Part shown: positions 54,100-62,582 of the stretch, one piece after another
How positions within the stretch are numbered: the first letter of the stretch is position 1
Layout of the letters: every line of letters starts with the position of its first letter
Assembly: GCA_964558975.1 (NCBI GenBank)
Contig: CAZLFQ010000001.1
Coordinates: 879,624-943,623, forward strand
Length of the DNA: 64,000 nucleotides
Direction of reading: 5' to 3'
DNA from: CAZLFQ01 sp964558975
Lineage (GTDB): Bacteria > Pseudomonadota > Alphaproteobacteria > Rickettsiales > Midichloriaceae
Notes under the pieces: generated by a model
Databases searched by the model: none
What the model was told of the DNA's origin: nothing
What the model saw: only the letters and a program-made list of their open reading frames with translations
Translations under genes and position numbers: made by a program

Positions 54100-55743
54100 T
54101 CAGCCCCCTAATTTTTTGTAGCACAATCTATTATACTCTTTCACCCATTTTTTCTCAGCTGGCGTGAGAAGTTTTTGGTCAATTAAATTTGTGGCGATTG
54201 GAACTAGTGTGAGGGTTTCGAATTCAAAAAAACCTTTGGTTTTGGATTTGACTACTCTGACTAAATTCTCAATTCGAATTCCATACTCTGTAGCTTTATA
54301 AAAGCCAGGTTCGTTAGAAATTATCATATTTTCCTTTAGTGGCACTGATGACGGATTCTTGCTTATGCTTTGCGGCCCTTCGTGCACTGCCAAGAAATGG
54401 CCAACCCCATGACCCGTGCCGTGGTTATAATCTAAGCCATTCTGCCATAAAAATTGGCGCGCCAAAGAATCAAGCTGACTTCCTGTTGTTCCTTCAGGGA
54501 ATTTAGCTGTAGCAATTGCGATATGTCCTTTTAATACCAATGTATAATTTCGTTTTTGTTCAGGTGTTGGTTTGCCAAAGCATAATGTACGAGTCACATC
54601 AGTAGTACCGTTTAAATACTGACCACCGGAATCAATCAGATACAACCCTTTCTTGGTAATTTTCTTATTTGTCTTGGAGCTGGGTTTGTAATGCACTATT
54701 GCAGCATTGGCTCCAAAAGCCGAAATAGTTTCAAAACTGGGATACTGAAACAAATTTCTCTCTTTTCTAAAATCTAAAAGTTTTGCAGATGCATAAATTT
54801 CATCGATATTTTTAGAAATGTTTTTAGTCAGCCAATTAATAAACTTTGTCACTGCAATTCCATCCTGCAAATGAGCTTCTTTAATACCTTTTACCTCAAC
54901 TTCATTTTTGCATGATTTAGGTATAGACACTGGGTCAGATGCTTTAATGATCTGCTCACCACCAGTACTCACAAACCATGATGGCGTCTTGTTTGGATCA
55001 AGCTGAATCTTCTGTCTTTTCTTAATTGCTTCCTTAAATTTAATTTTAATTGAATCGAGCTCTGCGACTTCAATTCCCTTAATATGAGAAACTTTTTTTG
55101 AATCACAAAACAAAAAAACTTTTCCCGTTTTTGAAAGTAGCAAATAGGAAAGCAAGACTGGTGTAAATGGAACATCATGCCCACGAATATTCAATAACCA
55201 GCATATAGAATCAGGGTTTGTTATCAGTAAAAAATCTGCTTTAGGATCAAGCGTTTTAAGAATCAACTTAATTTTCTCAGACCTTTCAACACCTGCATAT
55301 TTTTTATCTAAAAGCAGTGCAGCACGACTTGATTCTTGAGGCTTGTCTTTCCAAATCACATCAACCAAATTTCTTTCAACTGCAACCAAATGTAATTTTT
55401 TATCCCTTAAGCTTTTCAATGTGGATTCACTAAAGAGCATTGGATCATAACCAATTTTACCGAAATCATTACCTTCAATTTTATTAATCCCTTCAACTAC
55501 AGCAAAATCTTTTGGCAATTCATTCTTTGCCTGCAGCAAATATCTTCCATCAGTAATCAAAATATTTTGCTTCTGAGATATAATTGCAATCCCATATGAA
55601 CCTGAGAACCCTGTTATAAATTCTAATCGGCGCAGATGATTAGGAGTGTACTCATTGAGAAACTCATCTGAGGAAGGAACTAGATATCCATCGATCTTGT
55701 ATTTAGAAAATAATTTTTTAATCTGCTCTATTTTTTTGGACAT
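54100..55743 (-). CDS. pepP: Xaa-Pro aminopeptidase (aminopeptidase P, M24B)
   Basis: 547 residues: two N-terminal creatinase-like domains and a C-terminal pita-bread metallopeptidase domain. Metal ligands are visible in LIDSGGQYLNGTTDVTRT, HGTGHGVGHFLAVHEGP and ISNEPGFYKATEYGIRIENL. The long form resembles eukaryotic cytosolic aminopeptidase P and alphaproteobacterial homologues. It removes N-terminal residues before proline. Convergent with the glycosyltransferase gene (3-base gap) and divergent from the terminase gene. Confidence 0.93.
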   Translation of the reverse strand: MSKKIEQIKKLFSKYKIDGYLVPSSDEFLNEYTPNHLRRLEFITGFSGSYGIAIISQKQNILITDGRYLLQAKNELPKDFAVVEGINKIEGNDFGKIGYDPMLFSESTLKSLRDKKLHLVAVERNLVDVIWKDKPQESSRAALLLDKKYAGVERSEKIKLILKTLDPKADFLLITNPDSICWLLNIRGHDVPFTPVLLSYLLLSKTGKVFLFCDSKKVSHIKGIEVAELDSIKIKFKEAIKKRQKIQLDPNKTPSWFVSTGGEQIIKASDPVSIPKSCKNEVEVKGIKEAHLQDGIAVTKFINWLTKNISKNIDEIYASAKLLDFRKERNLFQYPSFETISAFGANAAIVHYKPSSKTNKKITKKGLYLIDSGGQYLNGTTDVTRTLCFGKPTPEQKRNYTLVLKGHIAIATAKFPEGTTGSQLDSLARQFLWQNGLDYNHGTGHGVGHFLAVHEGPQSISKNPSSVPLKENMIISNEPGFYKATEYGIRIENLVRVVKSKTKGFFEFETLTLVPIATNLIDQKLLTPAEKKWVKEYNRLCYKKLGG

Positions 55744-55747
55744 GTAC

Positions 55748-55776
55748 TTTCAGACAACTATTAGCGAACTTATAAT
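55748..55776 (+). promoter_or_regulatory. Possible promoter of the terminase gene
   Basis: A perfect TATAAT at 55771-55776 with a weak -35 (TTTCAG, 55748-55753) 17 bases before it; start near 55783, about 18 bases ahead of the ATG at 55801. Confidence 0.45.
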
Positions 55777-55800
55777 ACCTATATTAACTCAGGGATTAAT

Positions 55801-57213
55801 ATGACTCAACAAATCGATTTATTGGCGTCAGATATCACTATAGATCTAATACCAAAGTGTTTTAAAAGTTTTCTGGTTAAGGCATTTCACACCCTTAACC
55901 CCGGCACACAATTTGAGGATAATTGGCATTTAGATTTAATAATAGAATACCTTAAGTCCGTAGAATCATCGGATACTAAAAGGCTAATTATAAACATTCC
56001 ACCCCGCTCTCTTAAATCAACGTTAATTAGTGTTGCGTGGCCAGCTTGGATCTTAGGACATCATCCAAACAAACGAATAATTGTTGCAAGCTATTCACAA
56101 AATCTAAGTCTAAAACATTCGATCGATTGTAGATCTATTATAAATTCAGAATGGTATAAAATTGCCTTTCCTGACGTATGTTTGATGAAAGGCGCGAATG
56201 TAAAACATAAATTTTTAACTAACAAACATGGATTCCGATTCGCTACATCTGTGCTGGGCACATTAACAGGAGAAGGTGCAGATGTTATAATAGTTGACGA
56301 CCCTCATACCCCCCTACAAGCAGCAAGCACAGTTGAGAGAAAACGAGCAATAGATTGGTATGATCATACCCTTTGCACACGACTTAATAACAAAAAATTT
56401 GGCTCAATAGTTTTGGTGATGCAACGTTTGCATCCAGATGATCTCACAGGGCACTTACTTGAGAAAAAGATTTGGACACATTTGAAGATTCCTGCCATCG
56501 CAAACAAAGATTTTATCTACGGCATTAATGGCAAAAAAATTATTTATAAAAAAGGCCAATTTCTTCATCCACTTCGAGAAACCACTAATGAACTTGAAAA
56601 CGCGAAATTGGAGTTAGGTTCTTTTGCATTTAATGCGCAATATATGCAAGAACCTCTAGTTGATACAAGTACTCTTATAAAACCAAGCTGGATAAAACGT
56701 TACAAAACCATCCCAACTGAATATGAAATTTGCATACAAAGCTGGGACTGTGCCATTAAAATAAAGTCATCGAATGATTTCAGTGTTTGCACGACATGGT
56801 ATAAAATTAATAATCAATATTATCTAGTTGACGTATTTCGGGAGAAACTCAAGTTCCTAAATCTCAAAGCTGCTGTTCTTAGGCTACAAGAAGAATTTAG
56901 CTCTGACACAATCTTAATTGAGGATAAAGCTTCGGGTCAGTCATTAATCCAAGAATTAGAAAACCATAATTCTGTTTCTGTCATTGGTATAAATCCTCAC
57001 AAAGATAAGGAAACTCGTTTTCTTTCAGTTATTAGTATGTTTGAATCTGGCAAAGTGATATTCCCTGAAAATGCAGCATGGCTACCTGAATTTGAAACAG
57101 AACTCTTTTCATTTCCGCAAGTTAAGCACGATGATCAGGTAGATTCCCTTACACAATTCCTTAAGTGGTCGAAAGAAAGTGTGAAGAACAATGTCAAGGC
57201 TAGAATAGTTTAA
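55801..57213 (+). CDS. Orphan phage-type terminase large subunit
   Basis: 470 residues. The N-terminal ATPase has a variant Walker A (IPPRSLKST, about residues 65-73) in the arrangement of phage terminases, ASYSQNLSLKHS, and Walker B VIIVDDPHTP (about 162-171). The C-terminal RNase H-like nuclease shows QSWDCAIKIKSSNDFSV, ILIEDKASGQSL and KHDDQVDSLTQFL, so all three acidic positions appear present. Terminases cut and package DNA into capsids. No portal, capsid or small-terminase gene is near, so it is a lone gene between pepP and murA, either a prophage or gene-transfer-agent remnant or a domesticated enzyme. Confidence 0.88.
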   Translation: MTQQIDLLASDITIDLIPKCFKSFLVKAFHTLNPGTQFEDNWHLDLIIEYLKSVESSDTKRLIINIPPRSLKSTLISVAWPAWILGHHPNKRIIVASYSQNLSLKHSIDCRSIINSEWYKIAFPDVCLMKGANVKHKFLTNKHGFRFATSVLGTLTGEGADVIIVDDPHTPLQAASTVERKRAIDWYDHTLCTRLNNKKFGSIVLVMQRLHPDDLTGHLLEKKIWTHLKIPAIANKDFIYGINGKKIIYKKGQFLHPLRETTNELENAKLELGSFAFNAQYMQEPLVDTSTLIKPSWIKRYKTIPTEYEICIQSWDCAIKIKSSNDFSVCTTWYKINNQYYLVDVFREKLKFLNLKAAVLRLQEEFSSDTILIEDKASGQSLIQELENHNSVSVIGINPHKDKETRFLSVISMFESGKVIFPENAAWLPEFETELFSFPQVKHDDQVDSLTQFLKWSKESVKNNVKARIV

Positions 57214-57281
57214 GTAAGTATTTCCTTGCCATTTGGCCATTTTTTGGGTAAAAGTTACTTAGAATACCTAGGGCTTCGTAA

Positions 57282-58568
57282 GTGGATAAAATCAAAATTA
57301 TAGGCGGGAATCCTTTAATAGGAGAAATCGCAGTTAGCGGTGCAAAAAATGCAGCCCTACCAATTCTTGCTGCATCAATTCTTTGCCCTGAAACTGTTGA
57401 AATTTCAAACCTACCCGACTTGCATGACATCGTATCTATGACTGCTTTACTTAGAGATCATGGAGTTAAAGTAGAATTTGCTGGCGAATTTGACTTAAGT
57501 ACTGGAAGTAGAAACCATAAAATATTACTAGATGCCAGCAATATAAATAACTTTACAGCAGATTATGATCTTGTTCGTAAGATGCGTGCTTCAGTTTTAG
57601 TATTAGGGCCATTACTTACAAGATTTGGCCAAGCGAAGGTTTCTTTGCCAGGTGGGTGTGCAATAGGAACAAGACCTGTTGACCTACATCTCATGGCTCT
57701 AGAAAAGATGGGTGCTGACCTCAAAATTGAGGGTGGTTATATAATTGCAAATGCTCCGGAAGGTTTAAAAGGAGCTGAGATTCAGTTTAAAATAGTATCA
57801 GTAGGCGCAACAGAGAACACAATGTGTGCAGCAGTTCTTGCTAAAGGCACGACCATTATTCATAACGCCGCCTTAGAACCAGAAATTGTTGACCTATCCA
57901 AATTTTTAAATGGCATGGGTGCAAAAATTTCTGGAGCTGGCACCAGTACAATTACCATTGAAGGAGTTCAAAAACTACACTCTACAAAACATGAGTTAGT
58001 TGCAGATAGAATAGAGGCAGGAACTTTTGCAGTTGCCGCAGCTATTACAGGTGGTGATTTGAAACTTGTAAATGTTGACCCATCAATTCTTGACTCTGTT
58101 TTAGATAAAATTCAAGCCTGCGGTTCTGTTATAACGAAAGGAGATAATTTTGTTCGAATTGAAAATAGAAACAAAAATTTTGCACCAACATCAATTACAA
58201 CAGCACCATACCCAAATTTCCCAACCGACATGCAAGCGCAGATAATGTCATTACTAACTCTAGCAAATGGTACGTCGTATATTACAGAAACTATTTTTGA
58301 AAATCGATTTATGCATGTTCCCGAGCTTGCAAGAATGGGAGCACAAATTGCTGTAAACGACAACACAGCTGTAATTAACGGTATAGGAGTACTTACAGGA
58401 GCCCCTGTTATGGCTACAGATCTCAGAGCTTCTGTATCACTGATTCTAGCTGCTCTTGCCGCTAGTGGAGAAAGCATTGTTAATCGCGTTTACCACCTAG
58501 ATAGAGGCTACGAACACATTGAACAAAAGCTCCGTGCATGTGGTGCTAATATTGAAAGGATTGCTTAA
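57282..58568 (+). CDS. murA: UDP-N-acetylglucosamine 1-carboxyvinyltransferase MurA
   Basis: 428 residues, normal for MurA, starting at GTG 57282 with an AGGG upstream. SGAKNAALPILAASIL is the family start, the catalytic cysteine is in PGGCAIGTRPVDLH (about residue 124), and the NFPTDMQAQ and ENRFMHVPELARMGA segments follow. It catalyses the first committed step of peptidoglycan synthesis and is the target of fosfomycin; the cysteine is retained. The stop is 3 bases from a convergent small gene. Confidence 0.97.
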   Translation: MDKIKIIGGNPLIGEIAVSGAKNAALPILAASILCPETVEISNLPDLHDIVSMTALLRDHGVKVEFAGEFDLSTGSRNHKILLDASNINNFTADYDLVRKMRASVLVLGPLLTRFGQAKVSLPGGCAIGTRPVDLHLMALEKMGADLKIEGGYIIANAPEGLKGAEIQFKIVSVGATENTMCAAVLAKGTTIIHNAALEPEIVDLSKFLNGMGAKISGAGTSTITIEGVQKLHSTKHELVADRIEAGTFAVAAAITGGDLKLVNVDPSILDSVLDKIQACGSVITKGDNFVRIENRNKNFAPTSITTAPYPNFPTDMQAQIMSLLTLANGTSYITETIFENRFMHVPELARMGAQIAVNDNTAVINGIGVLTGAPVMATDLRASVSLILAALAASGESIVNRVYHLDRGYEHIEQKLRACGANIERIA

Positions 58569-58571
58569 AAT

Positions 58572-58904
58572 TTAAGCTAACATCCCATCAATTTGATCTT
58601 GTGAGTAGTTACAATAAGCTTCAACCAACTCGGGAACAATTTCCGCTACAGCGCAGGCAACTCTTGTAGCAGCCGCATAGACAAAAAGCATTGCCCCTAC
58701 TTCAGCAGCTACGTTAAAAAAATCGTGACCGCCTTTGTCGCAAATACCATCCTGCATTAAGGGTCCTTTAATATTATCAAAATAGAAAATAGCCTTCTCT
58801 TTTTCACATTCAGACTTAAGCACGACACCATAAGTTAAAATTGCCAACCCAATTAACATGGCGCTTTCTAGCCCAGATTTAAAGTTTTCGCTTGTTGTAG
58901 TCAT
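58572..58904 (-). CDS. Small protein with two hydrophobic segments (110 aa)
   Basis: Not recognised. 110 residues with two hydrophobic stretches (SAMLIGLAILTYGVVL, about 14-30, and AAEVGAMLFVYAAATRVACAV, about 66-86) and four or five cysteines, so probably a small inner-membrane protein. It has a strong ribosome binding site (GGAGAGGG, 4 bases before the ATG) and a near-consensus promoter about 55 bases upstream, so it should be well expressed. Confidence 0.65.
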   Translation of the reverse strand: MTTTSENFKSGLESAMLIGLAILTYGVVLKSECEKEKAIFYFDNIKGPLMQDGICDKGGHDFFNVAAEVGAMLFVYAAATRVACAVAEIVPELVEAYCNYSQDQIDGMLA

Positions 58905-58959
58905 TTTTCCCTCTCCTTATTGTTAAACTTCCTGTCCATTCCTTTAATGAACATCGATC

Positions 58960-58988
58960 ATTATAATATTGAATATCGCTCATTTCAA
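58960..58988 (-). promoter_or_regulatory. Near-consensus promoter of the gene at 58572-58904
   Basis: Minus strand: TTGAAA (58988-58983), 17-base spacer, perfect TATAAT (58965-58960). Start near 58953, giving a leader of about 50 bases. Confidence 0.65.
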
Positions 58989-59021
58989 CCAAAGTTTTGT
59001 TAAATTATCTTAATATTTCAA

Positions 59022-59807
59022 TCATAATTCCCGAACTGAATGACCTTTATTAGTAGCTTTATGTAACAGATACCCAGCTACCTGCCTTGCTGTTGTGACC
59101 AAGCTTGAACTAGAAGAAGGTATCGCTGTTGTCGAAGTTGCTACATTTTCAATATTTGCCAATTCTCCTATATCAGTTGCTTTTAGCAAATGACTTGTAG
59201 CCCTATTTTGCTGGTTATAGCTATCTGATACCTCAGCAAAAAGATGAGGAGAGAAATCAAAAAAGTGGTTTGCCACCAACCTTTTTTCTGGGAACAGAAT
59301 TTCTTTTACTTCAGCTGGTAATTCACGATAGCCATCATACATAATTTTACCCCCAGTCATTATTCCTAGAAGCTCTTTATGCCATTCTCTTACAGGAAAC
59401 AATGCATGCTGCTTAATTACACCGAAGTTCTTATCTGCAATATATTGGAACAGTAGTAAAGATTTTCTATGTTCTAGCGGCAAATCTTTTAGATCTGCAA
59501 TTTTATACTCTATAGATATTTTCTGTAAAACTTTTACAAATGTTAAATATGCGTCTTTGTCCTCAACTATATTCTCGAAATACTGTTTTAACCCTTCTTG
59601 TACAGACGCGCTTTCTAGATCAAGATTCTTTGCAGCACTTGGTTCTGCAAGCATTGATGTAACTTTTCTTTGAAACTCAACTTTTTTTAATAAATCGTTT
59701 TTTGCAAGAGCATCTCGAAATTTATTCAAAACTTCTACAAGCTTTTTGGTATATTCATATCTATCTAATTCCAGCTTTTTATCTTGTGTATATGCTTTCC
59801 CGCCCAT
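59022..59807 (-). CDS. Uncharacterised helical protein (261 aa)
   Basis: Not recognised. 261 residues, mostly charged helix for the first ~190 residues, then a serine/threonine-rich linker (STTAIPSSSSSLVTT) and a short C-terminal tail ending in NKGHSVREL. No signal peptide, membrane segment or catalytic motif. GGGAGAG precedes the ATG. It lies between sdhA and the small membrane protein gene, where sdhB would be expected in a standard operon; it is not SdhB (no iron-sulphur cysteines). Confidence 0.65.
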   Translation of the reverse strand: MGGKAYTQDKKLELDRYEYTKKLVEVLNKFRDALAKNDLLKKVEFQRKVTSMLAEPSAAKNLDLESASVQEGLKQYFENIVEDKDAYLTFVKVLQKISIEYKIADLKDLPLEHRKSLLLFQYIADKNFGVIKQHALFPVREWHKELLGIMTGGKIMYDGYRELPAEVKEILFPEKRLVANHFFDFSPHLFAEVSDSYNQQNRATSHLLKATDIGELANIENVATSTTAIPSSSSSLVTTARQVAGYLLHKATNKGHSVREL

Positions 59808-59870
59808 AACACTCTCCCAATACTTTATATTTAAAGTCTGGGTCTATGAGAAAAATTTTGCAACTTATAA

Positions 59871-61658
59871 TTAATAAACTCTTTTCTTTGGGGGGAATGC
59901 TTGCACTTCATCCGTCAAAGAAGTTTGCACTACTGGACGATAATCTAATTTCACCTTTCCTTTATCATCTACCCAAGCTAGCGTATGTTTCATCCAATTT
60001 TTGTCATCGCGATCTTTAAAATCTTCACGAGCATGTGCACCACGACTTTCCTTGCGGTTAACTGCAGAAGTTAAAGTCACCAATGCTTGACCTCTTAAAT
60101 TATCTAATTCTAAAGCCTCAACAAGATCACTGTTCCAAACCATACCTCTGTCTGCAATTGAAATCTCTTTATATGAGTCATAAACTTTTTCAATTTTCTT
60201 AACACCCTCAGCCATAATGTCTTCTGTTCTGAAAACGTTTGCATGCCCTTGCATTACTGCTTGCATCTCTTTTCGAATTTTCGCAGTTGAAGATTTGCCT
60301 TTTGAATTACGAATTTTATCAAATCTCTCGATACCAGCATTTGCAACATCTTTGTTTAAAGCCTTATGAGGAGTATTCGGTTTTAAAACTTCTGCAGCAC
60401 GAATTGCAGCAGCTCTGCCAAATACAATCAAGTCCAGAAGTGAGTTTGAACCAAGTCTGTTTGCACCATGAACTGACACACAAGCCGCTTCACCAATTGC
60501 CATCAAGCCTTCCACTACTTTAAGATCTTTACCTTTTTTATTAAGCACTTCACCATGCATGTTTGTAGGTATACCACCCATGTTATAGTGCACTGTTGGA
60601 ATGACAGGGATAGGCTGTTTTGTTACATCGACACCTGCAAATATTTTTGCACTCTCTGAAATCCCAGGAAGTCTTTCGTGAAGAACTTTTGGGTCTAAAT
60701 GAGATAATACCAAATGAATATGATCTTTATTCGGCCCACAACCTCTACCTTCTCTAATTTCCATAATCATAGAACGACTGACCACATCACGTGATGCCAA
60801 ATCTTTAGCACTAGGTGCGTAACGTTCCATAAAACGCTCACCATTTGAGTTGATAAGGTAGCCACCCTCACCTCGCGCACCTTCTGTGATTAAGCAACCC
60901 GAACCATAAATTCCTGTTGGGTGAAATTGCACAAATTCCATATCTTGCAAAGGTAGACCTGCACGCAGCACCATTCCATTACCGTCACCTGTACAAGTGT
61001 GCGCAGAGGTTGCAGAAAAATATGCACGTCCATACCCGCCTGTTGCTAGCACAACCATGTGCGCTTTAAATCTATGTAATGTTCCATCTTGTAAATTATA
61101 AGCAGTAACGCCTCGGCATACTCCTTTTTCATCCATGATTAAATCAAGCGAGAAATACTCAATAAAAAACTCTGCATCAAATTTCAATGATTGCTGATAA
61201 AGAGTATGTAAAATTGCATGCCCTGTTCTATCTGCTGCAGCACATGTTCTTTGCGCAGCTTTACCTTCTCCAAATTGAGTGGTCATTCCTCCAAACGGCC
61301 GTTGGTAAATTTTACCCTCTTTGGTTCGAGAAAATGGTACACCATAATGTTCTAATTCAATAATAGCTTGCGGAGCGTTTTGACACATATATTGAATTGC
61401 ATCTTGGTCACCTAACCAGTCAGAACCTTTAACTGTGTCAAACATATGCCAGCGCCAGTCATCTTCACCCATATTGCCTAATGCTGCACTTATTCCACCT
61501 TGAGCGGCAACAGTATGGCTACGTGTAGGGAAAACTTTTGTGATACATGCTGTTCTTAAACCTTTTTCAGACATGCCCAACGTTGCTCTCAACCCCGCAC
61601 CTCCAGCACCTACAACTACAACGTCATATTCATGATCAATAATTTCATACGTACTCAT
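59871..61658 (-). CDS. sdhA: Succinate dehydrogenase flavoprotein subunit
   Basis: 595 residues, the usual SdhA size. FAD-binding Rossmann motif VVGAGGAGLRA at about residues 16-26, the covalent-FAD histidine in SHTVAAQGGISAAL, TGGYGRAY, the catalytic region HPTGIYGSGCLITEGARGEGG and the C-terminal RGAHAREDF. Oxidises succinate to fumarate in the TCA cycle and respiratory complex II. It is 9 bases after sdhD. sdhB is not downstream. Confidence 0.97.
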   Translation of the reverse strand: MSTYEIIDHEYDVVVVGAGGAGLRATLGMSEKGLRTACITKVFPTRSHTVAAQGGISAALGNMGEDDWRWHMFDTVKGSDWLGDQDAIQYMCQNAPQAIIELEHYGVPFSRTKEGKIYQRPFGGMTTQFGEGKAAQRTCAAADRTGHAILHTLYQQSLKFDAEFFIEYFSLDLIMDEKGVCRGVTAYNLQDGTLHRFKAHMVVLATGGYGRAYFSATSAHTCTGDGNGMVLRAGLPLQDMEFVQFHPTGIYGSGCLITEGARGEGGYLINSNGERFMERYAPSAKDLASRDVVSRSMIMEIREGRGCGPNKDHIHLVLSHLDPKVLHERLPGISESAKIFAGVDVTKQPIPVIPTVHYNMGGIPTNMHGEVLNKKGKDLKVVEGLMAIGEAACVSVHGANRLGSNSLLDLIVFGRAAAIRAAEVLKPNTPHKALNKDVANAGIERFDKIRNSKGKSSTAKIRKEMQAVMQGHANVFRTEDIMAEGVKKIEKVYDSYKEISIADRGMVWNSDLVEALELDNLRGQALVTLTSAVNRKESRGAHAREDFKDRDDKNWMKHTLAWVDDKGKVKLDYRPVVQTSLTDEVQAFPPKKRVY

Positions 61659-61667
61659 AATTTTCTC

Positions 61668-62057
61668 CTACAGTGTTCTGAATATGAAGTGGATAATAAA
61701 TAGCGATATAACCCCAGCAACAAATGTAACTATGCTTAAAAAATACAGCCCAATTAATAATGCGTTTTGTATCGCTTTACAGTGCACATAATCTTCTATT
61801 ATAACTCTCATCCCCAAGCTTCCATGGTATAAAAACATCCCCACAAAAAGAATAGCTGCTACTATATTAACTGGAGATATAACAATCTCTGGGATCTCTT
61901 CGAGAGGCACTAAAATAAAATTCAAAACTGTAGACACAAACCATATCATTAGCACCAACATAAAAACTGCTGAAACTCTTTGATGCACAAAATGATGTGT
62001 TCCTGACCTTGCCGAACCAAGATGTTTTACTTTCGCTAATGGTGTTCTAATTGACAT
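61668..62057 (-). CDS. sdhD: Succinate dehydrogenase membrane anchor subunit SdhD
   Basis: 129 residues from the ATG at 62057. GGAGGTG a few bases upstream is an excellent ribosome binding site, which rules against the TTG at 62072. Three hydrophobic helices; SARSGTHHFVHQRVSAV carries the ubiquinone-site residues and YHGSLGMRVIIEDYVH the heme-ligand histidine region. With SdhC it anchors SdhAB and binds heme b and ubiquinone. The start is 1 base after the sdhC stop. Confidence 0.92.
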   Translation of the reverse strand: MSIRTPLAKVKHLGSARSGTHHFVHQRVSAVFMLVLMIWFVSTVLNFILVPLEEIPEIVISPVNIVAAILFVGMFLYHGSLGMRVIIEDYVHCKAIQNALLIGLYFLSIVTFVAGVISLFIIHFIFRTL

Positions 62058-62058
62058 A

Positions 62059-62463
62059 TTATTCACCTCCAATCTGCTTACAAATTATAAACCAACAGAT
62101 AGATGTAAGAGTTAACGCAGTGACAATGGCAATATAACCCGTGATATTTACTGCACGAAGACTAAAGCCAATTCCCATGTCCCAAAATAAATGCCTTACA
62201 CCTGTGCACATGTGGAAAAATAGTGAAAAACTCCAAGCCATCAATATCGCCATCCCTAAATGCGTTGTAAAAAAATTCCATATCCAAGTTTCAGAATACG
62301 GGGTTTGAGTATACGCAATAAAAACTATCCACCATACCAGAGCAATCATCCCAAAAAAATTAAATACTCCTGATAACCTGTGGAATATAGAAAGCACAGA
62401 ACTTATTTGTGGTTTGTATATAGTCAGGTGCGGTGACATAACCTGACGCGGTTTTTTTGCCAT
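62059..62463 (-). CDS. sdhC: Succinate dehydrogenase cytochrome b556 subunit SdhC
   Basis: 134 residues with three hydrophobic helices. RQVMSPHLTIYKPQ and SVLSIFHRLSGVF near the N terminus (ubiquinone site serine and arginine) and FHMCTGVRHLFWD (heme histidine, about residues 84-96) are diagnostic. First gene of sdhC-sdhD-sdhA. The ATG lacks an obvious ribosome binding site; the leader is AT-rich. Confidence 0.95.
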   Translation of the reverse strand: MAKKPRQVMSPHLTIYKPQISSVLSIFHRLSGVFNFFGMIALVWWIVFIAYTQTPYSETWIWNFFTTHLGMAILMAWSFSLFFHMCTGVRHLFWDMGIGFSLRAVNITGYIAIVTALTLTSICWFIICKQIGGE

Positions 62464-62492
62464 ATAATATAAAAAATTTATTTGCTAAATAT

Positions 62493-62521
62493 ATGTTATG
62501 TATGAAATGCTTAATCTTCAA
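62493..62521 (-). promoter_or_regulatory. Possible promoter of the sdhCDA operon
   Basis: Minus strand: TTGAAG (62521-62516), 17-base spacer, TAACAT (62498-62493), about 30 bases before the sdhC ATG. Four of six matches in each hexamer. Confidence 0.4.
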
Positions 62522-62582
62522 GAAGAAGTTTAAAACCTAACTACATACAATCTCTGTATTTTACACCAGTTTCTTTCACAGG

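Noticed and set aside
55801..57213. Interpretation of the terminase gene as part of a prophage
   Set aside because: Flanking genes are pepP and murA, with no integrase, portal, capsid, tail or lysis genes and no attachment-site repeats seen.
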